A DNA stretch of 64,000 nt, taken from NCBI GenBank assembly GCA_000611775.1, contig KK106984.1, positions 1,084,364 to 1,148,363 on the forward strand, given 5' to 3'. Below, piece by piece: positions 1 through 12,400 of the stretch (positions within the stretch are counted from its first letter, which is position 1; every line of letters begins with the position of its first letter). The position numbers and the translations under genes are program-made. Under the pieces are notes generated by a model. It saw only the letters and a program-made list of their open reading frames with translations. It did not search any database and was not told where the DNA came from. This stretch comes from Umbilicaria muhlenbergii (Eukaryota; Ascomycota; Lecanoromycetes; Umbilicariales; Umbilicariaceae).

Positions 1-288
1 ATCTTCATGATGCTTGCTTTCACAGTGCTTACCTTCATGATGCTTTTTCATTAACAGTGATACAGCTCATTATGCTTCACATTAATCACATCATTAATGT
101 CCTCAGGTAAATTATCTGTGATTTTCATTTATTTCCTCTGTTCATGCAGGCCTTTAACTCAACCTCACATAATTATACCTTTCATGAGGTAACTCTTCAC
201 AGGGAGGCTCAGCTTCATGATTATATTATTTCACAACAACTTATGCAGCTCACTGATCATGAGTAAGATCATGAAGTGATTTGTAAAT
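1..288. other. Unassigned repeat-block flank
   Basis: AT-rich, CpG-free sequence before the left LTR of element A, with repeated CTTCATGATGCTT-like words at the very start. No coding relic is recognisable. It is probably part of another decayed repeat that continues outside the window. Confidence 0.4.
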
Positions 289-682
289 TGTTAAAGCTCT
301 CACACTATAGTACTAGTGAAGTATGCAGTGTGAGTGTACACATGATACTGCTCACCTTGCTCACCTTGCTCACTAGGTGAGCATGACAAGCATGAAGTGT
401 TACATCATGTTGCTCACCCTGCTTGATGCAATGAGCATGATGAGCATGCTGAGCACATGAGTCTTCTATAATCTATATAATCACAGGTAGATTTATAGTT
501 AGAAGCTCATGCTCAACTTATGTATTAAATGCAATCTCTTAAATTTATGACTATTAGTTTCCTCACTTGATCTTAACCTTAAAGTCATATAGTTCATTGA
601 ACCTTGTCTAGTTCATTGAATCATATCTTGTAGTTCATTGAATGACAGTATTACTTCAGTCATTATGACATCATCTGTTACA
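289..682 (+). repeat. Left (5') LTR of element A
   Basis: It aligns with 19913-20308 in the same orientation, and its inverse aligns with the LTRs of element B. It starts TGTTA and ends TGTTACA. The best shared part is about 466-682 (the sequence around CACATGAGTCTTCTA onward). The first 180 bp are much more diverged and contain short repeated GCTCA/GAGCAT words. The left edge is placed by the TG start and by length, so it may be off by some bases. Confidence 0.65.
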
Positions 683-3525
683 CTTTGAGCACCTACCTAC
701 AGGGTATCAGTCATGCAATGAATTGACTCATCAGTCTCAAGATGTTCAAATCCTCTGACAGAGAAGGATCAGTTGCTGAACATCTCTCTGACAAAATAAT
801 CTGAGTTAAGATCCTGTTATCAGATAAGTTCCTCAGTGAGAGAAGATTATTAAACTTGTTTTTCACTCAGCTTGACATGTACCTGTGATTTAACAAGGCT
901 TTATTCATTTCAGAATTAAAGAAAGTGTTGTTCACCTTCTCATTCCTGAGGTCAGATGCTTTGAACTGATTTAAACTTATCCTCTGAGATTATCTTGACA
1001 ACAAGACTGAAGATCAGGATGACTTGACTAATGAGATCTTTCATGTATTGAAGAAATTCAAGAAGCAGATAAGGATAATGTTTAAAACAGTTAATGAAGA
1101 GAGAATGATGAAGTGAGAAATCTGCAACATTCAGCAGAAAGAAGCAGCTGCTATGTATGCAGTAAACTTTCAGAGACTCACCTCACATATGAATTGAGAT
1201 GATATTGCTTTGATGATGCAATATTATAAGAGACTGAAGGACGTGATGAAAGATGAAATCTTTAAAACAGAACACCCTGTCATGCTCTTAAAAATGATTG
1301 AATGATCAATCATCATCAACAACTGAGCTTACAAATGAAGTTTAAAAAAGAGTCATAAGATTCTTGTACCTCAAAGGGCTGAGAAGAATCATGAGCGTCA
1401 ATATAATAATCAACTCTACTATGAACCTCAACTCATAAAAATTGATGCTGTTACTTGAGTGAATCAATTTCAGTGAGGGAAAGGACTCAGGAAGAACTCA
1501 GGAAAGAAAAAAAAACCTCACAGAAACAATTATTATAACTGCAGAAAATCAAAACACTTCACTTAAGACTGTTGAAACCCTGAAAAGATCATTCAATCAA
1601 AGAAGACATATGCTGTCATGCAAGAAGTAAAGAGCAAAGATAATCATAATGTTATATCTTGAACAGCATGTTATGATGATGACTGTTGCACACATCAGAG
1701 TGACAAAGATGACTCTGAATGATTTTCATGTCAACTTAAGAGTATAAGAGAATACATCACTGCCTCTCACTTAAATCAAGTTGTGAACTTGAAGAAACAA
1801 CAAACCTGATGAGATTAATTCAATCAAGAAGGCAATTACATTAACAGTGATGAAACAATGCCCTCATCTAGTGAGGAGAAAGATTTCATGAAAGTAACAA
1901 ACTCTGATGACACAGAAGAACTCATCAAGAAGAATGATGATATTTAAGCATTCACTCATGAAGAACAGTGACTGAAAACTTACAAAGAAGTATTTAAAAT
2001 GTTGAAAAGATCTTCTGAGAATTATGAAAATCATGTAAATCAGTTGCAGGAGCAAATCCTGTGAACAGTTAAAAATGCATTCACTCAGAAAGATGAAACT
2101 AAGAATATGAATTATCAGAATATACTCAGAGAAACATCATTGAAAGGTTCAAAGTTCATCATGAAAGGAGGGTACATTACTCTCAATGAAGTACACATCT
2201 CAAGGAAACTACACATGAAAGTTTAAGAACTTTGAAGTGAGTACTCAAAGCTAAACTCAATATGATACCTGGATAAGAAAGTCAACTCAAAAGACTTTAA
2301 GTATGTGAGAGAGAATCTGAGATTCCTCTCATTTAGTTCAAAAAACTAAAGAGCTCTTCAGGTCAGAGGTCTTTAAAGATGTTTAAATTAAAACCTTCAG
2401 AAGAGGTGATTATTAAAGAAATCACTGTCACAGAAGACATGAGCAACTTCTGTGTTTAAGTTAAAGTAAAAGGTCACTCAGTCAGACTGTTAATCAACAG
2501 TGACTGTACAGAGAATTTCTTGAATTCATGATTCACAAAGATGAACAGGATAGAAATTCAGAAAAAGTGAAATTCTTATTCACTTCAAAAGTTTGATGAA
2601 ACCCTTATCAAACACAACAATAATCATGTGAATGAAGAAACCGTTCTGACACTTATATGAATAAATCAACACTGAGAGAAAATCAGTTTCAACATTACAG
2701 AGCAACCAGGAAGTGACATAGTTTTAAGCATATCATGACTTCAGCAGGTCAATTCAATGATCAATTGAGCTGAGAATGAGATATACTTCATTAAAGGCAG
2801 TACTTTTATGAAGTTATATTCAGTTCTACACTCATCTGAAGGAGTGAAAGTCTTCACTATGACAGCAGAAAAGACACATAAGGAGTTAAAGAATCTTGAT
2901 GCAAAAATACTGTGAATTAAGTGAGTCAATGATGACTGAGACCCTATTATCAAGTTATCTATCCCTAAAGAATACAAAGACTTTGAAGAGTTGTTTACAG
3001 CAGTAAAGAAACAGGATGTCTTACTGAAACATTAAAAATGAAATCATGAAATCAAGATCATGAAAGAGTGTAAACTAATGAAGCAACTCATATACTCATT
3101 ATCACCTCAGAAGTTAAATGCATTGTGAGAATATTTAAAGAAGAACTTATAAAAAGGATTCATTCAAGAATCTCAGTCTTCAGCTGAATATCTGATATTG
3201 TTTGTCTCAAAATCTGATGAATCATTGAGGTTGTGTGTTGACTACAGGGCACTAAACAACATAATGATAAAAAACAGTTACTCACTGCCACTCATGTCAG
3301 AACTGCAAGACAGATTTTAAAGAGCATAATAATTCATGAAGTTCAACATCTCAGAGGCATTCAATCAGATATGAATAAAAGAAGGTGATGAATGAAAAAC
3401 AGTGTTTCAAACACACTCAAGGCTATATAAGTACTTAATAATATCATTCAGATTAATCAACGCCTCTGCAACTTTTCAGACTTTCATCAACAACATTTTG
3501 TGACAGTATTTAAACCAGTTCATAG

Positions 3526-3987
3526 TGTAACAGGTGGTGTCATAGTGATGAAGATAATACAATCATTCAATAAATTATATCAACATTCATTTAATCACGG
3601 CGCTTGGTTCAATGAACTACTGATCACATGTAGACTTGAATAGGCTAGAGGTTGTAGACTTATGAGATTGCATTTAATACATGAGTTGAGCATGAGCTCC
3701 TAATTATGAATCTACTTGTGATTATATAGTACTTTAAAAGACTCATGTATGATTGTACTGCTTGATGTGTGTAACATCCCTGCTCAGGGTGCTCATGCTC
3801 TGAGCATCATGAGCAGTAGAGTGCTCAAGGTGCTCATGCCCTGAGCATCATGAGCAGTATCACATGTACGCTTACTGTGCATATTAATTAAGTGCTCAGG
3901 GTGCTCATGCTTTGAGCATCATGAGCAGTACTGCATGTACACCTGCTACATGTACCAACTGAGTACTGTTTAGTGAGAGACGTAACA
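3526..3987 (-). repeat. LTR of element B (3' LTR of this - strand element)
   Basis: 462 bp, same length as 16589-17050 and differing mainly by transitions. TG...CA ends are present. It contains an internal cluster of the palindromic word GCTCATG/CATGAGC (about 3780-3930) arranged as near-repeats, AGGGTGCTCATGC...GAGCATCATGAGCAG. Confidence 0.9.
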
Positions 3988-4089
3988 CTAGCTCCCCCCT
4001 CAATATTTTCATCCTCAAAAACTCAACCTCCCTCATGCCTTCATTCAGTATCAGAAAGAAGAAGTCATCTACTTTCTGTCATTCTCATT

Positions 4090-4530
4090 TGACTGATTTG
4101 ATCACTGAAAATGAAAAAATTATTATGTGAACATGTGATCACTGCCTGATCAGTGACAAGGAGTGCAAGATGTTAAATGATTATAATAAATGTGACATCT
4201 GTGTTCAGCTGAGCATCTCTTGTGACTTGTTCATATCTCTGAAGGAGATCAACAAGATGAGTGTAAAGATTCATCACTTAAAAAAGAAAAAGGATGCCGT
4301 CACAGCACAGAAGTGAGAAATAAGGGTGAAGAAAAAAAAGCTTCACAAACAAATCACTTTCTTAAGGAAGAAACAGTCAGACTTGATTCATACTGAACTT
4401 CAAAACATTGAAGAGTTGAAGATGAATGAGCATGCAGCTACTGTAGCTGCTGATTCTTCTAGCAGGCCCCCTCTCAACTTCCTCATGCTTAAAACTTTTA
4501 ATTTTAATGACACAGACTGACTTCCTGCAG
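4090..4530 (+). pseudogene. Antisense Cys-rich/coiled-coil reading frame between integrase and 3' LTR of element B
   Basis: On the strand opposite to B's gag-pol, just inside its 3' LTR, is a reading frame with paired cysteines (CDHC ... CDIC ... C) followed by a long Lys/Glu-rich coiled coil and a stretch reading near the end LQNIEELK. The longest open part is 4326-4520. The matching place in element A (about 19460-19860, read on the - strand) shows the same coiled-coil part, including a near-identical stretch around CTTCACAAACAAA and GATTCATACTGA. So it belongs to the element family and is not chance. Cys-pair plus coiled-coil proteins of this layout are common as hypothetical proteins in filamentous ascomycetes. 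The function is unknown: it could be a DNA/RNA-binding accessory protein or a captured gene. It is broken in both copies. Confidence 0.6.
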
Positions 4531-7500
4531 ATTTCTTTGCTGAAACTGACACAGTTTCATCACACAATGAGTAAGATTTTTTACTGATTCTCATGTGTTT
4601 CCTTCACTATCATATTCTTTTTATTTGATCAGATAATGTGACTTATCTTTTATATCTTGCTGATTTAAGATTTCTTTTATCTTGAATTCAGCATCTTGAC
4701 TTTCTGAGTTGATCTCTGATGAATTTTCTTATATTGGTGTTTTTAGGTCTGCTGATTCAAGTAGTGATACATGAAATACTGAATGTATTCACATAGTGAG
4801 TGAAAGCTCAAGCTCATAGTTGACGCTTCTCTTAGTTTTAGCAATTTGAAAAGGTCTCAACTTCATGTGATTCAATTTGTTGTTAAGTCACTTTGTCTTG
4901 ATATTATGATGCAGGAGATATACTTTATTCCTCTCTTTGAGAATAAGTCCTTTATCTCTCTTTTTATTATAATATACTGTTGACTTTTCTGAGGCAAATT
5001 TAATGTTTCTTTGCAGCATTTCATGCAGGTCCTTGAGGCGGTTCACTTGTACTCTTGTTCATTATGTTATCATTATTAGTCCCCTGACCTCATTCATAGC
5101 CGGGTTGAAACTGTAATTGATGTAGAATGATGATACTTCAGTTGTCTCTGTTGTTGCTGAATTGTATGTTAACTGAGCTATTGATAAGAGTTCTACTCAA
5201 TTAGTTTGCTGATAATTAACATAACATCATAGGTACTGTTTCATAATCTGATTAAGTCATTCAGTCTGCCTGTTCATCTGAGGATAATATGATGTTGATA
5301 ACTTGTGATGAATCTTTAGTTGATTCACTAACAATTTTTAAAACTTAAAGGTGAAGAGTTTATCTTTATTGAAGATTATCTCTTTCAGCAGTTCATGATT
5401 GACTGCTATAATTCTTAAGAACATATATGTGAGTTCTTCTGCTGATAATGCTTCATTATAAGGTATGAAGTATTTATACTTTGTAAATCTGTTGATGATA
5501 ATTAGTATCAAGTTGTAGACTGCTTTCATCAGGGGTTCTTTTGACTTTGATAACTTAATCACAAAGTTTAATGTGATGCTTGCTCATGATCTTGATGATG
5601 TCTTTGATGACTTGAGTAAATTGTATGACTTATGTTGATCTGCTTTACTTCTTCAGCAGATGTCACACTTTTAAATGATCTCTTAAAAATTCTTAATCAT
5701 GTGTGAGAAGTAATAAATCCTTGTGAGTCATTTCACTGTTTTATTAATTCCCTGATGATCATGTGTCTTGTTGAAATGACTTTCCTCTGTTAGTTTTCAT
5801 TGAAGATTAACAGGAACATAAATTAAGTCTTGAAAAAATAATAAGTCTTTCTCCTTTTTAAAGCTTTCATGATCCTTAATATTCTGAAGAACTTGCTGTG
5901 CTAACTTATCATTCTTCAACACTTTTTAAATTTCATTTTTAAAAATGTTGTCCTCTACCTGTATGATGAGGTTAAACTGTTTATTGAAAGACATGTTCCC
6001 TTGCTTATTCTCTCAAAGGATAGCATGACTGATGATCAACTTATCTTGTAGGTAATCAGCTCATTGACTGAAAGTATTCACTTTAATGTTCTCTGATCCT
6101 TTTTAATAATGAATCCTGAAATTGTACTGTGACAATTCTTTCAACCAACGCACTTGTCTTTGATTTAAGACTTTCATTGTTGTGAAATACAATAAATTCT
6201 TATGATCTGAGTATATCTGAACTTCATGTTTAGGTCCTTTCAGATACACATGTCATTGCTTGAATGCATCAACAATAATTAACAGCTCCTTGTCATGTAT
6301 CTTGTAACTCATTTCAGCACTTATAAACTTTCTTGAATAAAAAGCTACTGAGTGCAGATGTCTCTTATTATCTGATTGATTGATGCATGCTTTTATAGCT
6401 TCATCTGACGTGTCTGTCTCAAGCGTAATAAGTTTCTCAGGGTTGAAACTCATGAGAATTAATTGAGAAGTGAATCTTTTCTTCAACTCATTGAAGGCTT
6501 TCTGTGCTTCAAGTGATCACTTAAATTTCTGATCTTTCCTGATCAACTTCATTAAAGGTGATGTGATTTTTAAATATTTTTCAATAAACTTTCTATAGAA
6601 GTTCATGAACTCAAGGAAGAACTGTACTTTCTTGACATTCTTCAATACTGATCATTCAACCACAGATCATATCTTCTCAGAGTTCATTCACAACTCTTCT
6701 GATGTTACAATGAAACTCAGGAAGTGTACTTCCTTGAAATGAAAAAGACTCTTCTCAGACTTTACCTGCAATCCTGCATCCTGAAGTGTTTATAAGACTC
6801 TGCAGACATGCTGAACATGCTGCTCCTTTGTCTTGAAGTAAATCAGTATGTCATTGAGGTACACAATCATGAACTGATTCAGGTATTCTCACAGTATGTT
6901 ATTAATGAAAGCCTGAAATGTTGCTGACATGTTTATCAATCTGAAAGGCATTACTAAGTACTCATAGAGTTTGAACCTTGTTCAGAATGCAGTTTTTCAT
7001 TCATCTCCTTCTTTAATATGAATCTGGTTGAAGGCTCCTGAAATATTAAACTTGATGAATCATTACATTCTCTGAAACTGATCCTGCAGTTCTGAAATAA
7101 GCAGCAAGAGGTAACTGTTCTTGATGATAATGTTGTTCAATGCTCAATAGTCAATGCATAACCTGAGTGAATCATCTGATTTTGGCATGAACAGTATTGA
7201 ATATTCAGCTGAAGATTGTGATTCTTATATGAATCCTTTTCATAAGTTCTCCTTTAAGTATTCTCACAAAGCATTCAACTTCTGAGGTAACAATGAGTAA
7301 ATAGATTGCTTCATCAGTGTGCAATCTTTCATGATTTTAATTTCATGATCTCATTCTTAATGTTTCAGCAAGGCATCTTGATCTTTTATAACTGTAAACA
7401 GTTCCTTGAAGTCTTTATATTCTTTAAGGATAGATAACTTGATAACAGAGTCTCAGTCATCTTCAACTCATCTGCTTCACAGTATCTTTGCATCAGGATT

Positions 7501-9245
7501 TTTTAATTCCTTGCATGTTTCTTTCACTGACATAGTGAAGATCTTCACACCTTCAGGTGAGTTTAAAACTGAATATAATTTGTTAAGATTATCACCCTTA
7601 ACAAAGTATATCTCATTTTCAGCTCAATCAATCATTGAATTGATCACTCAGAGTCATGATATTCTTAGAACTATATCACTTCCTGATTGCTTTATTATGT
7701 TGAATTGAATCTTCTCTCAATGTTGACCTAAATGCATAGGCGTGAGAACCGTCTCTCAGTTTACTCATTCATCATTATGTTTCATAAAGGTCTCATTGAA
7801 TTCTTAAAGCTTAAAAGGATTTTGCTTCACCTGAGTTCAGACTGCATGTTTTGCAGCAAATCCTGAGTTCATGAAGTTCTCTGTGCAGTCACTGTCTATT
7901 AGCAGTCAGGCTGGCTGATCATTGACTTTAACTTAAACATGAAAGTTGCTCATGTTTTCTTGTGCTGCAGTGATGAACTCTTGCTGTCATTCACTGCTTG
8001 AAGATTTTGAAACAAGCATCTCTGAGAGCCTCTGACCTGAAGGGCCTTCTAGTTTTTTAAATTAAAAGAGGAGAAACTTAAGTTCTTTTCTATATACTTA
8101 AAGTCTTTCAGATTCACCTTCTGAGCTGAATGTTTGTTCAGATCTTTTTTGAAGTATTCATTTCAGAGTTCTCATACTTTCATATGAAGTTCTCATGAGA
8201 TGTGTGCTCTGTCAAGGGTAATGTATCCTCCTCTGATGATGAACTGAGAACCTTTTAATGATGTCTCTCTGATTATATCTTGATAGTTGATTTCTTCATG
8301 ATCTTGTCTTTGCATAAATGCATCTTGAATAATGTAAAGAATCTGGTTTTTTATCTTTTTTATTCATTTCACATATTCCTCTTTCTTGCTGAGGGTGTTG
8401 AGTATTTCAGTATATGTTTGAATTCATCTTTCTTCATGAGTAGATAATTATTTATTATTGTCTTCTTTCATAAGCTCTCTTGAGCTTTCAGAATTTGTTA
8501 CTTTCATGAAGTCTTCCTCCTCATTAGATGAGGGTATCATATTATCACTGTTAATGTAATTGTCTTCTTGACTGAACTGCTTTCATTTAACTTGATGTCT
8601 TTCTGTGTCTGTGACAGAGTCTTGATGAGAGGTTACAGCATACTCTCTTGCCTTCTTTGATTAACATGAAAATCATTCAGAGCTGTTTTTATCACTTCAG
8701 TGAATTATACAGCTGTCATCATAGCAAGTTGTTCAAGACATAGCATTGTGCTGAACTGATTACTTCAGTGCTGACTTTTTTAACACAGCAGCATATGTCT
8801 TCTTCTTCAGCAGAAAGGTTTTCATTGAGATTTAATAATTACATGTGAAATGTCCTGACTTTCTGCAGCTATAGTAATTCCCTTTGACTTTAATATCTTT
8901 TGATAACTGTTTAATTCCTCTCTGAAATTGATTCCTTCAGAAGATCACATCAATTTTCATTGACTGAGAGTCATAATAAGGTTAGTTGTTATACTGAGTG
9001 CTTTCATGAGGTTTATTCACTTTTGGTGATACATAATTCTTCTGACTCTTTTCCATAGATCTTTCATACACATGATTGTTGATGATGACTGACTTTTCAA
9101 TCATTTTGATTAAGATACTTGATCACTTTAATCAGAAGATTTCATCTTTAATGAAGTTCTTCAAGCCTTTGTAGTACTGCGCAGTTAAGGCAGTGTCATC
9201 TCAATTCATATACATGACATGTCTTTGAAAATTGACTACATATGT

Positions 9246-9413
9246 TGTTATGATTATATCATAGCTTGAGCAGTTCACTCTATATGCTCACTCATCATAT
9301 TAAGCCTAGCGCTGAAACTAGTACTAGCGTAGATTATTTTGTATATAGCAGGCTTTCACGTCATTAGCAGAATTCAATCCTTTTACAACTCAACATTTGG
9401 CGTACGCTTAACA
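9246..9413 (+). repeat. 5' LTR of element D
   Basis: 168 bp, TGTTATG...CTTAACA, preceded by the target duplication TATGT. It still carries several CpG sites (for example CTAGCGCTG and GGCGTACGC), unlike the surrounding block. Confidence 0.92.
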
Positions 9414-12400
9414 ATTTAGTAGCAACACTGAATCAAGCATCATAAACTGCTTGATTGAATCAGGCCTCCTCATACCACTCAATTTGAGTGAGTCAATCAG
9501 GGTTTTTCATCATTTTTCCTTCATCACCTAGCTGAGTCTGAGGCAGCCACGTCACTAAGCACTACTTCATCATCAAAACTCCTCACTATTGTTCAATCAA
9601 GCTGGCGGCCACTACTCCCCTTGCTTTGAACCCCGCTACCGTTGATTTGTGCTTTCAACTTCAGGATTTCATTGAGTCTGAGCACGTCTGAGCTGAAGAT
9701 ATCACTGCCTTGAAACAACAAGCTATAGCCTGAGCTACACGTGGATGAACTCAGTCAAACCAGCTCACTGAACGTCAAACTCAATTAAACTCAAGGGAGC
9801 TTCTCACCTGACCTGCAGAGTGAACAACTGACAAGTCACGCTTACACTGAGACCTAAATTGAGCCCTCAATGAGATCTCAAATCACCTCTTCAATCAAGT
9901 CCTTATTAGCTCTGCTGATTCTACCACCTCTCTGAGTGAACCTGACATTATAACAGCTAGACGTCAGAGCTCTTCAATGAATATCATCAATTTGATGAAT
10001 AATGAAAGAGCAGGCCGGACCAGCCAAGGAACAGAAGAAGATCAGAGATTCATTAATACTCAGCATCAAGAGTTAACAGACATCATAGCACAAGCAGTAG
10101 CTGCAGTTATGTTGATTCAGCAAGCAAGCAACACTGAAAGAACAGGCAATAATGAGAACAATGATGAAAGTACTTCAAACAACACTCTCAATCTTATCAA
10201 CTCTACTGACCTTATCCCTACGCCTGTGGTCTTACCACAGTTGACTCACTGAAAGGCAGATGAGATCAGTCTCTTTGATTCACATCTTGACAAGTCTCAT
10301 GAAGATGATGAGATCATGACTGTCAGTAAAGACGTCTACTACTGCAGCATAATGCTGTTTATTGAGTGAATTCAGGACATAGTCACAATCAAGAGAGCTC
10401 AGCTAATTAGAATGAACCTCAACACCTGCCTTCAAGGAGCTTCTTTAACTTGATATACCTCTGAACTCTCTAACCTAGAGAGAATAAGCCTTCAGAATGA
10501 TGAGAACAGCATTGAGGAATGATGTTGAGCACTTAAGACTCAGTTCAAGAAGTCAGCCTCTGTTGCTCTCATCAGTCTCACTTTCACTAAGTATATCATG
10601 ATTGATGCACAGAGTCACTGAGAGCCTGCTGCTTATGTGCAGACAATCTTACATCATGCCAAGTCAATCAACATTGATAACATTGAAAATCAACTAACCT
10701 TTGTTTATCAAAATATTGTCACTGACCTTCAAGCTTTTATTGACCCCTCTACTGATACTATCATGATTAGCCAGTTCATCTCAACCCTTAAGCTTAAGAA
10801 GGACACTTGATGAGATATGCATCAACATGAGAGAAGTCATGAAAACTGCATGAGTAATCAATGAAATGACTGTGAGCGCGACAATCAAGGCTCTTGATTT
10901 GAAGGAAGTTGAAATGATCAGTATGACAGTTTTCATTTTAACTTTCCTAGTCAAGCTTCATTTCAGTCTCAGTATCAGTCTTCTTATCATCAAACACCCT
11001 TTTCTTCTTCAGATCACTCAGTTCAGAGCTTCTTTCAAAACTCTTTTCCTTATCATTCAGTAAACCAGAACCCCTCATCTAATAATTATCAGCAGCAACT
11101 TATCAATACAGCCTTGATTTCACCTCAGGCTTCTACTGGCAATCAATGTCAGCTGTTGCAGTCTACTTCAGGAAACACAAACTTAAATTCATATCATGAG
11201 CCTTATCAGAATCAAGCTGAACAGTCATACAATCAGTGAAATGAAGGTGAATACAGGTCTAACTACCCTCAGCAGCTTAAAGTATACTATGATGAGATCA
11301 GGTACAATCAATTTGAGGATTATGAAAATGACTACTACAACAATGATCATTTTGAGCAGGAAGATGACTGAGCAAATCACATCATTGATGAAGATCAGGC
11401 TTTCCCTGAAGCCTATGAAGAGCCTTTCTCAGGAGTCAATGAGAATGTTGATGTTAATCATGTTGTAGAGCAGGCTTCTTATCACTGTCACTGATGCTCA
11501 GAATCCTTCAGCTTAAATAACACTCTACATAAGCACGTCAGATCTAGCCATGATACTATCAAAGGGAGTCAAGACTTGACCTCAGAAGTTGAGCTCAAGT
11601 CAGCATATTCAACAGCATCAGCATCAAATGAAGACTTAGTTCAATCAAACACTATGAACACCTCCACCAAAGGCTATGAATTTTGAGGATGACGCTACAC
11701 CACAGTACAAGCTAGGCTATCTCAGGATGATCAGGTAGTCTCAATATGCTTAAACATTAATTGTATCATCAGTTTAATCAACTGAGGCTTCCTTAAGGAA
11801 CATGCCTTGAGAGCTGAAGTCAAGAAAATGGCCTCACTGATGAAGGTTTGAGGACTAAGCTTCAGCTCTCATGCTGCTGAAGACTATGTGAAATTAAACC
11901 TCTACCTCTCAGTTAAACATGATAAAACCGCGGTTATATGCTGTGAAATCCACGTCATTGATGACCTGAAGGTGAATATACTAATTGAAACTGACATTTT
12001 AGTCTCAGAACAGATTGACGTACTGTTATCTTAATGAAAGGCAGTCATAAGGAGCTGTAAGAATGTTGAGCTGAACCTAAACATCACTACTCTACTGAAT
12101 CAGACAAATTGATTATTATTGTTGAATGATCAAACTACAGTACCTGCCTATGATTCAATTATCATTCAAATCAAGCCTCTCAATGAATTACCCGCTGATT
12201 GAGACTTATTATTTGAACTGAAGTGTAAGCTTGCGGACGCCTATGCATACACATCAATCATCAATCATAAACTCACTAGTATTGAAGTCCACAACAATTT
12301 CAGCAAAGCTGTGATTATATCACGTCATACACTCTTAAGCTGCATTGTTGAGTATGAAGCTGATGACTGCTTCTTAGTCAGCTCAGATCTTCTACAAGCA

